The notes under the pieces were generated by a model. That model did no database searches and had not been told where the DNA came from. It saw only the letters and a program-made list of their open reading frames with translations. From NCBI RefSeq assembly GCF_026914185.1, contig NC_070562.1, positions 310,001 to 374,000 of the forward strand: a stretch of DNA of 64,000 nucleotides. Reading direction: 5' to 3'. Below are positions 22,533 to 38,352 of this stretch, piece by piece. The translations under genes and the position numbers were made by a program. This stretch comes from Puccinia triticina (taxonomy: Eukaryota; Basidiomycota; Pucciniomycetes; Pucciniales; Pucciniaceae). The stretch's first letter is position 1. Every line of letters begins with the position of its first letter.

Positions 22533-25258
22533 TCACTGACCTCCATTGCTATTCTCACTCATATGCAGGCCACTTCCATTGGGCCTGTTCTGACTGTTGA
22601 TCCTCGGCCCACCCCGCGCCGAATCGGCACTACTGTTACTGATCTCTCCGGACAGGGTGGCCATAGCAGATCCACGGCGAGCGGGGTTGTTGAACTGATA
22701 GCTCGAGTTCGGGCTAGTCGATGCCGGGGGGTAGAGGAACGAGCCGGACTGCGTGCCAGCGGCGGAGGAGGCTTGGCCGGAAGAATTTGTAAGCGAGTTT
22801 GTCGAGTGGGACGATGAGCCGTACGCGTGGTTTTCACGCTCCGGCAGTGCAGACCCGCCGGTGGTCCCCCGGAATGTGTTGTCCGCCACCGCCGGCGAGA
22901 GATAGCCACCGTAGCTTCCACCGTGGCTGCCAGTTGCTGGTGATAATCTACTGGTTTGTGGCTGGTTGGAAGAGCCTGTGAATTGATAATCGCCAATCGT
23001 CCGTGTCCCTGTGCTCGAGGACGGCGAGCCCGGTTGGCCGCTGGCGCCGAGCCGATTGATCGATGGCAGTCCATACGAGGGTGGTGGGACTGACGACGAT
23101 CGGTGTGAGTTGTTGGCCGGGTCAGTGATAGTATACTGGGTGTAGAGGCACTCACCCCCAACATTAGTCGAGGTGGCGGGTCGATAGGTCTAAGGCAAAT
23201 TAAAGATTATTGGACGATCAGTATATCTTCACAGAAAGTTGTGTTGGTCTACTGGCGGCTTCTGCGCGCTAACTCACTGCTGATTCGTCATAGCCACCAA
23301 CTTGCCCAACAGACTCCAGATTGCGACCGTCGTTAGCTGAAATTATGAAGTGCCCAATCAAACTTAGTCAGCACTTCAGGTTCTGAAAAAAAGAGTATCA
23401 CGAAAAATCACCAACCCGATGAATCATTACGGGTATTACGATTATTGCCCGGTTGTTGGTCTGAGCCAACGAGTGGTGACGCGTGGGAGTCGGAAAGAAA
23501 GGAGTGAGTTGAATAGCCGTTGAGACCACCTGTGGTTTGATTTGGGCTGAAATAGTGCACTGAAGTCTGCTGATCGGTCATGGTACTGTTGGTCGTAGAT
23601 GAAGCGGAGAGCGGCGGAGAGCGGGCGGCTCGAGGGTAAGGCTCGTATCGAGTCGAGGAGGCTCCGCTCATTGTGGATGACCGGCCAAGGGGACCGGAAC
23701 CGGATGATGTGGACGTATTGTGGCTGTTGTGGACGCGAGGAAAGCTGGGTCGGCCTCCGACGGTGTTCATGACCGGGCTGCGGGGTGCAGCACCTGGGTT
23801 GTTGAGATTAGACGTAGATAGAAGAAGAAATGAATGGGGTGATGTGGGTGATGCGGCACTTGGTGAGCCGGTCGAGCTGTCCGATGAGCCTGGCCGGGAG
23901 AGCGCGGCGGAGGTGATTCCCTCTGAAGCGTCGGGGCGAGCTGGTGGATGCGTGGTGCGAATGGCCTGAGGAGGATTAGAAGAAGTCGATCCAGACGCAG
24001 GCAGGGGCAAGGCACCATGCCTGGGCACGTTGTGGAGTGACGGAGCGGCGGAACTGACGGTGCTAGGGATCGATGTGGTCTCTTCGGGGCCTTCTTCTTG
24101 GATCCATATACGCCCGTTGGACATGTAGTATTGAGGAGGGGCCCTATAAAAACTTGGGTTGAGCAAGTGCGCTACGATCTGGATGTGAAGCATACTCGCA
24201 TGGGAGGTCGGGGTACGCAGGCGACCAGAAACTACGTCATCAAGCTTATAATAGCTGATCATATGCATCCCAGCAATACTGATTGTCTTCTTCACCAGAC
24301 CATCCTGGCGGAATTTGTAGGTTGAAGTCAAGCTGCCGACCAGAGATCGTTCTCGTTCACGATTCATTGGGCGTTGATTTGAAGCTGGTGGATCTGAGTT
24401 TTCACCAGCTGCAGCTTGGGTTTGCTCTTGATTCTCATCCTTTGGAATGCTAGACTTGGAGTCCAAAGACGAATGTTGATTGGAATTGCGGTTTTCAGTC
24501 TGACTAGCAGAGTGGCCAGCGGGATTGGTTGAATGATGGCGGTTATACTGAGAGTTGGATTGGGATGGTCCGGCTGGATGGTGGGAAGCGGCAGAGGTGG
24601 TGGCGCTCTTGAGGTGATTGCCACTGTCTTCTTCATGTTTGGGGGCGGTATTGGTGGTTGGGGCGGAAGTGGTTGGAGGGGGGCCAGCGGTAGAGCTGGA
24701 AGGATTGCTAGCCGAGCCGCCGGGGTTATTAGTGTTGGCGGTCGGACGTTTCTGGTCGATCTCCCGATAGACCAGAAAATTGTTGAGGATTCGGGATGGG
24801 CTCCAGACCCGGCCGTCCGTCCAGCGTTTGATTCCAGCCTTGGTCTCGTCGAAGACGTAGACGGACCCCGAGCGGATGGAGCGCCGCTCGCGTTCGTGCA
24901 GCCTGCGAGAGACCATGGGGAAGTCGCCGAGATAGCAGCCGCTGAAGATGATGAGCGCATCATGGGTGCTGCCGATGTAGCCGCTGTAAGCAGGTTCTGC
25001 AGAGCTCTTATAGTGTTCAATGTTCGATCGCTGTTGCTGCTGGCGGTCTAAGGGGTCGCGTATCGGGGCGGGATTTGAGGGGTGCTGCTGATGCTGGTGG
25101 GACTGATGGGGAAGATGCGAGTGGGCAGGAAGGGTGTGAGCGGGGGGAAGGTGGGTATGGCTGTGGAGGGGATGGAGAGAGGGTTGCAGTTGGGAGACCG
25201 AGTGGGAAGTTTGATGATGCTGGTGAATTCCCGAGGGATTGTTAAGGTTAGGATTCAT
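22533..25258 (-). CDS. WOPR (Gti1/Pac2 family) transcriptional regulator
   Basis: Fungal-specific DNA-binding regulator of the Wor1/Ryp1/Sge1/Gti1 family, which controls morphological switching and, in plant pathogens, effector expression. Three exons: 25258-23416, 23336-23278 and 23189-22533, with phase-1 and phase-0 GT-AG introns; the joined frame gives 852 aa. ATG 25256-25258 is the first in-frame ATG. After a His/Gln/Pro-rich leader, WOPRa covers about residues 92-170 (GYIGSTHDALIIFSGC, RSGSVYVFDE, GIKRWTDGRVWSPSRIL). A Ser/Asn-rich linker of about 125 residues follows. WOPRb covers about 306-390 (TYKFRQDGLVKKTISI, MHMISYY, NGRIWIQEEG). The rest is a long Ser/Thr/Asn/Gly-rich tail, typical for the family. 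No breaks seen. Confidence 0.93.
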
Positions 25259-28200
25259 CGTCACACAAGATCTCGATGGGTTGACTACAGCGTGCAGCTA
25301 GTCAGAGATAGGGGGAGAATGGAGGTGTATATTTTTTGCTTGTTCTCTGTATATCAAGGTTCCAGGCCAGGGACAGAGAGAGAAGAAGAAGTCGATGATA
25401 GATCGTGTTTAGCAGATTGTAGTGTGACGAGAGTTTCTCCGACAAGAAGGTTTCCCCGCCGCCCGTCTGCTCGGTTTCTGAGGAATTTGTCGGAAGTTAG
25501 TTGAACTGAGGTATTTCTGTTAATGCAATGAGCCCAAGTAGACGACGCCGACGCGCTGGAGCAGTGGGTTTTGGTGCCCCTTTGGCCACGGTCGAGCTAA
25601 AAACAGAAAGCGGCAAAGGAGCGCGTTTGGTTAGTGATGATTGGCCAGGGAGTGGACATGAGTGAACATAAGAACCGGATCTTGAGACAGATGCGAGAAA
25701 CAATGGGCGGGGGAAGATGAGAAGATTGCGGTATTCCGCGAACAGAAAACGCCGAGATTAGATGGATGTGATGAGAATTGGATGAATACGGCACAGAAAG
25801 ACTATCGTATTGTATATAAATCAATATGCATCTTTATCGGCACGTACGTAGCTGATCGACCAGAGCCTGAGGTGATGGCAATGGGGGTACGTAAACACAG
25901 GAATTAGAAAGACGCTCTCTTTCGCACAACGAACACCTTCCCGGGAACACAACCTCACCGGGAGCGCAAGGCACGTCGGAGTGTAGATATATGCCCGCTG
26001 TGAAAAATGGGCAGGCTGGCTGGAGGTGGCAAAGGGAGGATGTGTGCAGAGTATGGAAATAAGATGAAATGAATATGCACAATCAACTTTATATTTTTAT
26101 TGATGTACCCTCTACAAGTCTCGCAAATTGATGCAGACCTGGTTTCAATGTGCGCGCCAGTCTAAACGGTGCTGGGCTAGGAGACGTAGATCCGAGTGTT
26201 GAGGTTTGTGAGAGAGCGAATGGATCCAAACTGAGAAGACGAGACGCGATTAAAAAAAAGGGAAGATGCGGAAGTTTAAAAAAGAAGGTGCAGAAGTTTA
26301 AAGGAACAGAGAGAGAAAAAAGTCAAAGGAAGCTTCAGACGGATCGGAAGGAATTGGATGGTGGCGGAAACGATTATTGTGTGGATATGGGGAGAGAACA
26401 GTGTGACAAGCAGCTTACAGGTCCCTTTGGGAAAGGTATTAGAATTAAAGTATTACCCCAAATTATTGCCTCACTGTGGTACACTGTTCAGCCACTCTGG
26501 AGAGTCTCGAGTGTAGACAATCGGTGTTGATAGGTATTATGGATATATGTATAATAGAAATCGCGATAGGTTAGGTTATATTAATGAATCATCAGCGTGG
26601 CCGACACAAGCTCATGGAAAGTGGGGTTCTCGGGGTCTTCTCTGTGACTGTGAGGGGTAAATAAATATGTTAACGAGCACAGTCGATGATCTGGTCGATC
26701 AGCTCCAAACCCGAACCCTGGAACAGACACCATCCCATCAAATTCATCGACGCCAGTTTCCCGCAGCAACAGATATGAAGCTCCCGCCAGGGTCAGATGA
26801 CAGGACTGGGTAGATGGCTATGTTCAAAATAGCTGGGAGAATCAACTGATTCGTGAAACTGATGGGTAGATACCATAGCAGCAGATGTACCGAGGACAGC
26901 AACCAAGTCGGCGTCGGTGCGAGCCGGAGGCTACGACCCAGGGTAGAGGTCCTCTTGAGGCGACGGGTATCGAGCAGATGAGGACGAACCGTATAAGATA
27001 TATTCATATAAACCGAGAGAATGCGTTTGCAGAGCGGCTTGTACAAGAGAAAGGCGAAACAGTGAGAGCGACGGTAACAATCTTTGTAAATTGTAGGCCT
27101 TTGCGCAGACTCTCCGGGGCAGTTGATCAAGTCTGCATGGCAGAGGGTTGGGGCTGTACCACTCCTTGGATGTTTCAAAATCCTACACTGCAATCGATAA
27201 ACTGGAGCATGCTATTGAGGATTTCTGAGACAAACTTCAGAGCATTTGCGCTCAATGTGATCTGTCTGTATCGTGGGCGAAGGCCTCGTCGAAGGGAGCT
27301 GAATCAGGCTATCGCACCGGGCGTTCCTCATGTCCATCCAATTCATATATTTAAATATATAAATATTTATTCAGACTCCCAGTCTTGTTTCAAGACCTTC
27401 AGCCAACGTCAAGTGCATGTGCGGGTGTCAATGGGGGAGGGAAAAAGGCCGGAGGGAGGCAGAGCGGCCGAGAATGGGGAGAGGGGTAAAGCTGGACTGT
27501 GCTCGACCGAAGAAGAAAAGGAAAGGGGAATTGAAATCGGACTGTTAAAAAAAACTGGTTGGCCGCCGCAGTGTTCTCGATGGCAAGACTCGCCCCGCCC
27601 TCGGGCATTTTCCGACGCATACATTCAATCATCGGCGCTCGACTTGACGTAATAGCGCCCCTTGCCAAGAATAAAAGCATCGGCAGACAAACACACAGAC
27701 CCACTCCAATAAAAAAGAGAGAGACATGGGTGTGAATGGTATGTACCTTCCGCGGTAGATCCGATGTACATCTGCTTGCCGAGAGGAATCATCCGATGAC
27801 CATTTGAGTGTTGAAGAGTGCACACCCAAGAGGACATCGAGGGAACCAAGTCGCTGGGCGGAGATACCAGATTGTCTGGCGTGCGTCGTCACTTGATCAC
27901 TCGGCAGCGCCGACGTGGGCCTTGTGAAGTACCACACCGAGCCAGTGGCAAATTGGGAAGAGGTTGGGCGGAGAGGTTCGGGGTTGTGGATGCTGGCCAG
28001 CATGTCCTATCTAGCTGGCCTCTCCCGAGCTGGGAAGCTCTGGCTGGAGGCCGATCCTTAAAAAAGGAAATTTGCTCGATGCAGGAGAAGCCAAACAGCC
28101 CAACCAAGTTAAATCTGGTGCATGGGGTGAGGATTGGCGTGACGAGTGGGCGAGGGAGGAGTGGAAGAAGACAAGAGAAGAAAAGGAAGGATGAAGATGA

Positions 28201-31200
28201 ACAGATGCGTGTAAATCAAGAAATATATGATAATGAAGATTGGCATATAATCAATCATGAAGACTTCAATCAACCTAATCTCTGGGCAAGAAAGTTCAGA
28301 GGAATCCTTCAATCTCTTAGGTTACAGTTTTCCTGCTTCCGGCTCAGATTCGACATGATCATCGCCACCCCGGCTGGATCAAAGTGGGCGGCATACATCC
28401 AGCGCAATGGATAGTTGCAGGATATATGCTCCAGTTTATGATCATCATCATAAATGAAGCAAGAAATTCACAAAAACAAAGGCAAGAAAGGGTATCCAAA
28501 ACCGTAAAGAAGCCAAGGAAAGAGGAAATATGTAAAGAACTCTGATCAACAACTTACAATTTTTTAGATTCCGCGCGAAAAAAAAGTTTAGTAAGTGAGT
28601 CTTTCCACTTGGGTTTCGGATTAAGCTTTCCTGATCAGCACAAGGATTTCTCTGCGGCTCGGAGGCAGATCAGAACGCCGGTCAATCGATTCCAGACAGC
28701 TTCCTCGGGCGCGTTGAGATGGCCTCAAGCCGGGTGACGATTTTCTGGGAGGGTCGCTGGATGGAAGAAGGAATGGAGGGCGGAAGCAGGGAGAGACACA
28801 GACCGTCAGAAGCCGCATACACACAGAAAGAGAGATTGAAGAGCGAAGCAGAGAGAGAGAGGTACAGTGAAAGGATAAGAGGTATACGAAGACAAACAGG
28901 AATCGATGAAGCCGGACAGAGTTGAAAGCTTGAGGTTAATGGTGGTGATGGATTTGGGAAAAGGGATTTCTGGGATAAGGTATACCGTAGCGAAAGGGAA
29001 GAGAGAGAGAGATATAGTAGTATGAGAGAAGGGAAGGTTGAAATCTTGATAGCAGATGGAAACCAGCAGATATATCCACAGGAGATATACTCTGGGTCCA
29101 ATTATCATGCGAAAAAAAAGAGCACCATGCAATTGAAAATTTGGGCCTTCTTTCTGGCGAACAACTATTTGGCATTTGGATTTGGATTGGCTCATCAATC
29201 TCTGGATTCTAGAAGGTATACCCCCCAATAAGCAACTGATAAAGTTGATCTTCAAAGTACCTCGAAGCTCAAACTGTGAAATCAATCACAAGATCTAGAG
29301 CGCACTTGGCCTTGCAGTGCACATTATAGGGGGACGAAATCAGGGCGAGGGCTGACTGCCTATTATATAAGCACCGCACTGCCAAAAGACTGACGTGCTG
29401 GCAAGATCCTCAGTGAACCCACCACTCGGACATTATGAGCCGCGTCCCTCCAAGATCATGAACAATCATCGTTCGCGAAAACGCAGAGATACAGCCAAAA
29501 CAGGCCCCAAAGGAGTTGTGTGGGCTAGAGCGTTGTTCAGACACAGCAGCTGGGGTTGGATGCGTGGACCCCTAGAGGCTTGAGCCAAGCCCACAGAAAC
29601 TAACCTGAGCTGCGATCGAAGTACGTGATTCCGGACGGCCGAAGAGCCCCAAGATGCTGGGGGAGCGGGGCGCGCTGGGGAAGATTACGCGTCGGCTCGC
29701 GCTTGCAAAGACGCGTTTATCGAAGTGCAGCGACTTCTGATTGAGTTGAGAGTATGTGTGATGAACTCAAACGGGTGATTAGTAACTAGAGTTTATCCTG
29801 GAGCTAGAGCTTATGCTGGGCGTCCAGCTCGAGTCTAATCCAATAATCATCAATGTATTTATTTACCTTTGTCCGGAGTCGTGGGTGTCTCGAAAAAGGC
29901 AGCTCTGCGGACTGGGATCAGGGTGCAGGTTGTTCGCGAGACGCCGGGGTGGGGAGGGTAGGAGGAAGCAACTTCTGGCAGGCCGAATCGAACGGGGTCC
30001 AGTGATCGAGCGGCGTCTACAGCGTTTAAGGCTGTTTGGCAGCGGCGCTTTCAGCGAGCAGCAGCTGCTGCTGCTGCTTGCGTGTTGAGTTCGAGCGACC
30101 TGCGACGGGTGTGCTGAGGATTCAAGCTTCTGACAACTCTGACAATGACGGCGACACTGGGCAAGACACACGATTCATCATCGAGAGAGGAAAACCGGCT
30201 GGAGTGTGCTCATGTCTCGGAAGCTTGGTGATCATCAAATCCCAAGGCTCTGCTCATCCTTTATAAGTCCAACGCATACAAATATTCGTTTGTGCATAAA
30301 TAACGATTTATTTATTTACAAGCTATCGTTCCATTTTGGGTGTGCAAGATTGGTGGCATGCTCAAGAGGATGATGTGAGCTACGAGCAACGTTTTACCCA
30401 CATTCATTCAACATGATTGTTGTAGATGTCATCTCATTACGCCACCTATCAACAAATTCTTTTCTCATAATAGCCCCTCTGCAGAACACTCCCAGTCCGT
30501 GGCCGGGCGCCCCAGCTAATTGAGAGGGAGGCCGGCGCGGCCTGGAAACAATGGCCAAAAGCGCGCTGCTGCACATGGTTTATAAACGTCACTCTGCAGA
30601 GGCACACAAATGTGAGAAAAGTCGGGCAGTCATTTAGTTATGTGAATATATGAGATGCACTCTCAGTGGGGTGGGGCCGGGCGATTGGAGCCTCGCAGCA
30701 TCTCTCCTTTCATCCAACGTCGGGACTGGATCCAGAAGAGCGGTATGGATTGAGTTTTTGTTTTGTTTTCTGCCCCCTTGAAGGAATAAATTGTACAAGT
30801 CTCCATAGGAGATCAAGGCCTGGAGAGGCCGGAGTCAACAAGGCCGGGCACGCCGGACGCACGAGGACTTGAAGATAGGTGGTCTGGTTGCAAACAAACA
30901 TTCGTGTGTGTCACTGTGGTGGCCGGTGCCACGAGTGATCTATGGGAGACCTAGCGATCACCTCATGAAGTCTGAATCCCAGATGTCGTTTATAGCCTGC
31001 GCATGTTGATACATAATCATCACTGAGCTGAGAGTTTTTCTAATTCGTCTACTCTGCTTCTCTGCCGGGCCACCAGTCCACGCGCGTGTTCCTCGCTCGC
31101 GCTGGCTATACAACAACAATCTTGATAGTGGTGGATTTGGGGACTGGGGTTTTAGCACACACCCTGCGCGTAGGTCCGCATCTGGATCCGGGATGCAGCC

Positions 31201-32149
31201 GAGGACTTGGTCGAGGACACCGATCTTGATGGATGATCGCGTTTTACGCGGTGATCGATGGCAGCCGTCGATATGTCAGGTCAGCCTTGCCGAGTTTGCC
31301 GGGCCTGTTGACGCCACTGACTCCGGGACCTCTTGGCGGTGTTCTCTCACCCTTCGATCTGCCGAAAGTCGTGGGAACCGGTGGTATCAAAGCGGCAGAG
31401 AGCGCTGGCTGGGAAGGAGAATCCAGTGAATCACAAGATCACGGAATAATGGGGCCCAGAGAATACCAAGTCGTCGATCAAGGTGTCTAACTGTCTTGCG
31501 AGTAAAACTTTGAGCCTGGGAATAGGAGGGGCGTTAACAATGAATGCGTGCCAGGGTCCTGTCCAATGTCCCGTGCCGGCGAGGCCGCGCAAACCCCTCA
31601 GCGTTGTGTCCATGTTCTTGTAGGACAGTCGTGCATGGTATACCTGAAATTTGAGGCCGAGATTCGAAAGCAAGGGCTGGGGCGCAAAAGTGTATTTGCT
31701 CTATTTCTTATGATATATTATTTATATAAAATGGGCATCAGATTATGCATACTTATTGAAGTTGACAACAAAGCGCACAAACTGGAATACCGACTTCTAC
31801 TACTACTAATATAAATTGCTTACTTTTGGGGAATGTGTGAGTGTATTAGAAAGACTAGAGATAAGTGAGTGAGCAAGCAGGAAGAACTGAGAGGGGACCC
31901 AAAAAAAAAAAGAGAACGAAGATTACAAAAATAATAATAAAAAAAAGAAAGGAAATGAAAGAAGATTGCATAACATAAGGTCAATAATAATATGGTACAT
32001 ATTTATGCTCAACGATCACAGACAGACACACACAAACACACGGAGAGAAGAGTGGGGAAAAAAAAAGCGGAATAATCGTACAGTTAGAAAAAGGAAAAAA
32101 ATGTCCATAAAGTAAAGGTAAGAGAGATAGGGAGGGGGTGGGAGGTGAT
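25259..32149. other. 6.9-kb region without a supportable gene, upstream of the WOPR gene
   Basis: Lies between the WOPR start and the SNF1 stop, both on the minus strand. Open frames here are short, overlap on both strands and show no recognisable domain. Low-complexity purine runs (gagagagaga near 28850 and 29005, aaaa-rich 31900-32100) are frequent. No TIR, LTR or retroelement motif was seen, in contrast to the rest of the window. It may carry a long 5' leader and control region of the WOPR gene. Confidence 0.5.
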
Positions 32150-34700
<2,551 letters not shown>

Positions 34701-35168
34701 TAGGAGGGCGGCGAAGGAGTATTGGGGGCACTGGCCGAGCTGGTGCTGGCTGGAGTCGAGTCGGGTGCTGGCTGATTTAGAGTTTGGGTGCAGCCGCCGG
34801 CACCGCGGGCGATTGCGCCATCGGAGATTATGTAAGCATCCACCCAGCACTCCCACACTCGTCAGCCCTCGGAGGGAAGCTCGGGGGTTAGCCCGGACAC
34901 CCCTCCCGCAAACTTGCCCCCGTGCGCAGAATGAGGTTGGGCAGCGATTGGTACATATTTCTTGATCTCATTCAGATCGGAGTGGTTTGAAGAATGCTTT
35001 ATGTACGGCTACCTAAATATTGAAATATTTGAAGTGTGCACAATCCTGAGTGGGGGCTGGTGCGGACTGCGCAGTGGGACACACATGGATATGCAGAGTG
35101 CGCAAGTTTTCCTCCCGAGGGTGGACAGCCCGCCGGCGGACTGAGGGCAGAGAACGCACACACCCGAG
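34701..35168. promoter_or_regulatory. Divergent promoter region of SNF1 and MAK21
   Basis: 468 bp separate the two start codons, which face away from each other, so both promoters and 5' UTRs must lie here. No specific operator was identified. Confidence 0.6.
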
Positions 35169-38100
35169 ATGGACAGCCAGCTGCTCCGACCCCAGCCGAT
35201 CTGGTACGACACCAGCTACCTGCCAGCACTGCCCGAGCCCAAGAACACGACCCCGATCCCAGAGGAACAGGTCCAGCTGCTCAAGAGCCGCGGCGACCAT
35301 GTGCTCAGGACCATCAGCGACCACTTCGCCATCTCCATCCAACCCGCCAAACACTCCGGCCTCAAACCCAAACCAGCTTCCTTCACCGGGCTCTCCGAGT
35401 CTGACAAGGCGTTCATCCACCGCATCCTCACCTCGGGTACCTCGACCGACAAGCTCTCCGCGCTCACCCTGCTCGTCTCCTCAACCCCGCTCCACTCCAG
35501 GAACCATCTCTCAGCCCTGCTCAGCCTGGCCAAGAAGAAGAACCGCGAGGAGGCCGGCCGCACCCTCCGCTCGCTCGTCGAGTGGCTCAGAGGCCCCGGA
35601 AACCCACAGGCCGGCGGCCTCCCCGCGCGGAAGCTGAAGTACTTCAGAGACCAGCCCGGCCTGCCGGTCATCGCCCAAGCCCACGGCCTATCGAAGAGCC
35701 GGTGCAAGTTCAAGCCTGACGACGAGAGCCGCAAGGAACACGACGAGTGGCTGGCAACCTGGGCTTTCGAAGATTGGCTCAAAAACTGGTATCTCGATCT
35801 GCTGCGGGTCATCGAGGTCAGTCAGTCAGTCAGACAGACAGCCACCTCCAATCTCACCAAACCACTCACTCTTCACTTTCTCTCAGGCATTCTCACATGA
35901 TCCGATCGTCAACACACGCTCTCAGAGCCTCACCCATCTATTCTATCTGCTCAAGGACAAGCCAGAACAGGAGCAGAACCTGCTCACTCTACTGGTCAAC
36001 AAACTCGGCGATAGCAGCAAACTGATCTGTTCCAGATCATCACACTATCTGCTCCAATTACTCCAAGTTCATCCTTTCATCAAACCGATCGTCGCCAGAG
36101 AAATATCTGCCCTAGTCCTCAAGCCGATCATCCAGCCCTCCACTAAAGCCGCCGACAAAAAGAGTAACAACGACAAGAAGGCTTCAGACGACCCCAGCCT
36201 TCGTCATCACGACCATGCTCGCTACTACGGTACGATCACCCTCAACCAGATCCCACTCACCAAGGGAGAGCACGATGTCTCGAACAAGCTCATCCATCTC
36301 TACTTCGAGCTCTTCAACGACCTCTTGGGCAAGGCTAAAGTCGAAGAAGAAGAGAAAGCACCAGAAGATCTGAACGAGAAGAACGAAGAGGACCTCGAGG
36401 CTGAGCATCTCGAAGAGCAACAACTAGCCCAGAAACATGCCAAGGGTCGCAGCAAGAAGAAAGCTGGGAACCCAAGGCCGATGTCCGCCAAGTCAACCAA
36501 GGCGATCGCTGAAGAGGAAGCCCTTGCAGAAAAAAAAGCAAAGCTGGTCGCAGCCATCCTAACCGGCTTGAATCGTGCATTCCCATACGGATCGATCGAG
36601 AGTAACATCCTCAAAGGGTACATGGACACCCTCTTTCGAATCACGCACACCGGTGCATTTAGTGTCTCTATCCAAGCCTTGATCCTAGTTCAGCACCTCT
36701 TGAAGTCTAAACCGGATCTCACCGACAGATTCTACAGAGTGCTCTATGGCACCCTCATCGACTATCGCTTGCTGACTGCGCCATCCAAGCACGGCCTCTA
36801 TCTAAACCTACTCTTCAAGTCCATCAAAGCTGATCCCAACCACTCTCGCGTCTTGAGCTTCGTCAAACGAGTCGTCCAGATCCTTCCTTACCATCAACCG
36901 CCGTTCATCTGTTCGGCTATCGTCCTACTCGGCCATGTGAGTGCCTCTCCTACTTCCGAGTACACATTTCGGTGGGTTAAACTAACTTCACCTTTTTTGC
37001 TCTTCTTAAAAAAAGCTATTCTCAACAAATACCAAGTGCAGTCAACTCTTCTCCAAACGTCCCGAAACGGAAGAATTAGCTGAAAGAGATCAGTATGATG
37101 GCCGGAAACGCGATCCGAGCTACGCTAATGCCGACAAGTCTTGCCTTTGGGAACTGGTACGTCATCCACTCTCTGCACGAAACTCGTATGAACCTCAAGC
37201 CGACAGCTTCACTTCATCTTTTAACAACTGACTCAATCAACTTGACGAACGAACAGGTGCCTTTATTGAGCCATTACCATCCGGCTGTTAGTCTGAACGC
37301 AAGCCAACTCTTATCCGGGGAGCCCATCTCATCCTCGGTCGACTTGACTCACCACACACTCTCGACCTTCCTCGATAAATTTGTCTACCGTCAGCCCAAG
37401 AAGAACGTCACCCAAAAGGGCTCTTCCATCATGCAGCCCGATCTCCATTACCGCCTCGCCGACGTCGTCAAACGTCGCGCTAACACTCAGACCTCCTCTC
37501 TCGATCAAAAAATTCCCGTGAATTCTAAGAGTTTCTTGTGTCGTAAGGAGGAAGAAATTCCCGCTGATGAGGTAAGCAGGCTCCTTTTTTTGCCCTGTGT
37601 TGTAACCGTTGGAATTGGTTCTTTGGGGATGCTCACCTGACCATTTTTCCCTGCTCAAGGTATTCTTCCACAAATTCTTCAAGAAGAAGGAGATCAACGA
37701 GCAGAAACACCAGAAGCAGAAAGAGCAACAAAAGTCGAAGAAATCAATCACGGAGGACAACGATTTTGGAGGGAAAGGTGGGTCGGACGATGGGTCATCA
37801 GAGGAAGAGGAAGAGGAAGGCTCAGTCCTTCCCGGATACGATGACGACGAGGAGGATGGATCGGGGGAGGAGAACAACGAGGATGAGGTATGGGCGGCGA
37901 TGAAGTCGTCGATGGGCAAGGAGCTGAAAGCGGCGATGCCGGACGATGATGGGTCGGAGGACGACTGGTCGGGGATGGACCCGGCAGAGTTCCAAGACAG
38001 CGATGGGGACTCAGAGGAGGACGGCAAGCTGAAGCAGCTCCTGGCCGACGAAGAAGACGACGAGGTGTCGTCGTCATTCGAGAACGAGGAGATCAGCGTC

Positions 38101-38352
38101 TCCGGCTTAGAGGACGACGATGACGAGGAAGATGACGAGGAGGAGGAGGATGGCGACGAAGAGACCGCGAAGACGACCTCCTCTCGCAAACGTAAACCTG
38201 CCGCTTCCACCGTTCATCCCCCCTCTAAATCCGCTAAGAAATCAGACCAAGGACCGGCCGCTAAGAAACGGAAAACGTGGAAAACTTTGCCCACGTTCGC
38301 CTCTGCTGATGATTACCAGCATCTCTTGTCTGAAAATGAGTCTTTGCATTAG
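35169..38352 (+). CDS. MAK21: MAK21/NOC1 (CEBPZ, CBF family) ribosome biogenesis factor
   Basis: Nucleolar protein required with NOC2 for maturation and export of 60S pre-ribosomes. Five exons: 35169-35816, 35887-36936, 37016-37156, 37257-37571 and 37660-38352. All introns are phase 0, 949 codons including stop (948 aa). The ATG begins MDSQLLRPQPIWYDTSYLP. Family features: the helical-repeat N-terminal part (WATWAFEDWLKNWYLDLLRVIE), the CBF/MAK21 domain (LNRAFPYGS, FRITHTGAFSVSIQALILV, DRFYRVLYGTLID, then LNASQLLSGEP and TLSTFLDKFVYRQPKK), then FFHKFFKKKE. A strongly acidic Asp/Glu/Ser tail of about 150 residues ends in a Lys-rich stretch with nuclear-localisation character. Length fits the family (about 1000 aa). 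Appears intact. Confidence 0.95.

Noticed and set aside
22559..23164. Minus-strand 201-codon Arg/Pro-rich frame
   Set aside because: It overlaps WOPR exon 3 in another frame; the WOPR frame joins cleanly through two introns.
35013..35812. Minus-strand open frames opposite MAK21 exon 1
   Set aside because: Shadow frames of a GC-rich exon; the plus-strand frame has the conserved MAK21 motifs.
37329..38210. Minus-strand Ser-rich open frame
   Set aside because: It is the antisense of the acidic Asp/Glu-rich tail of MAK21.
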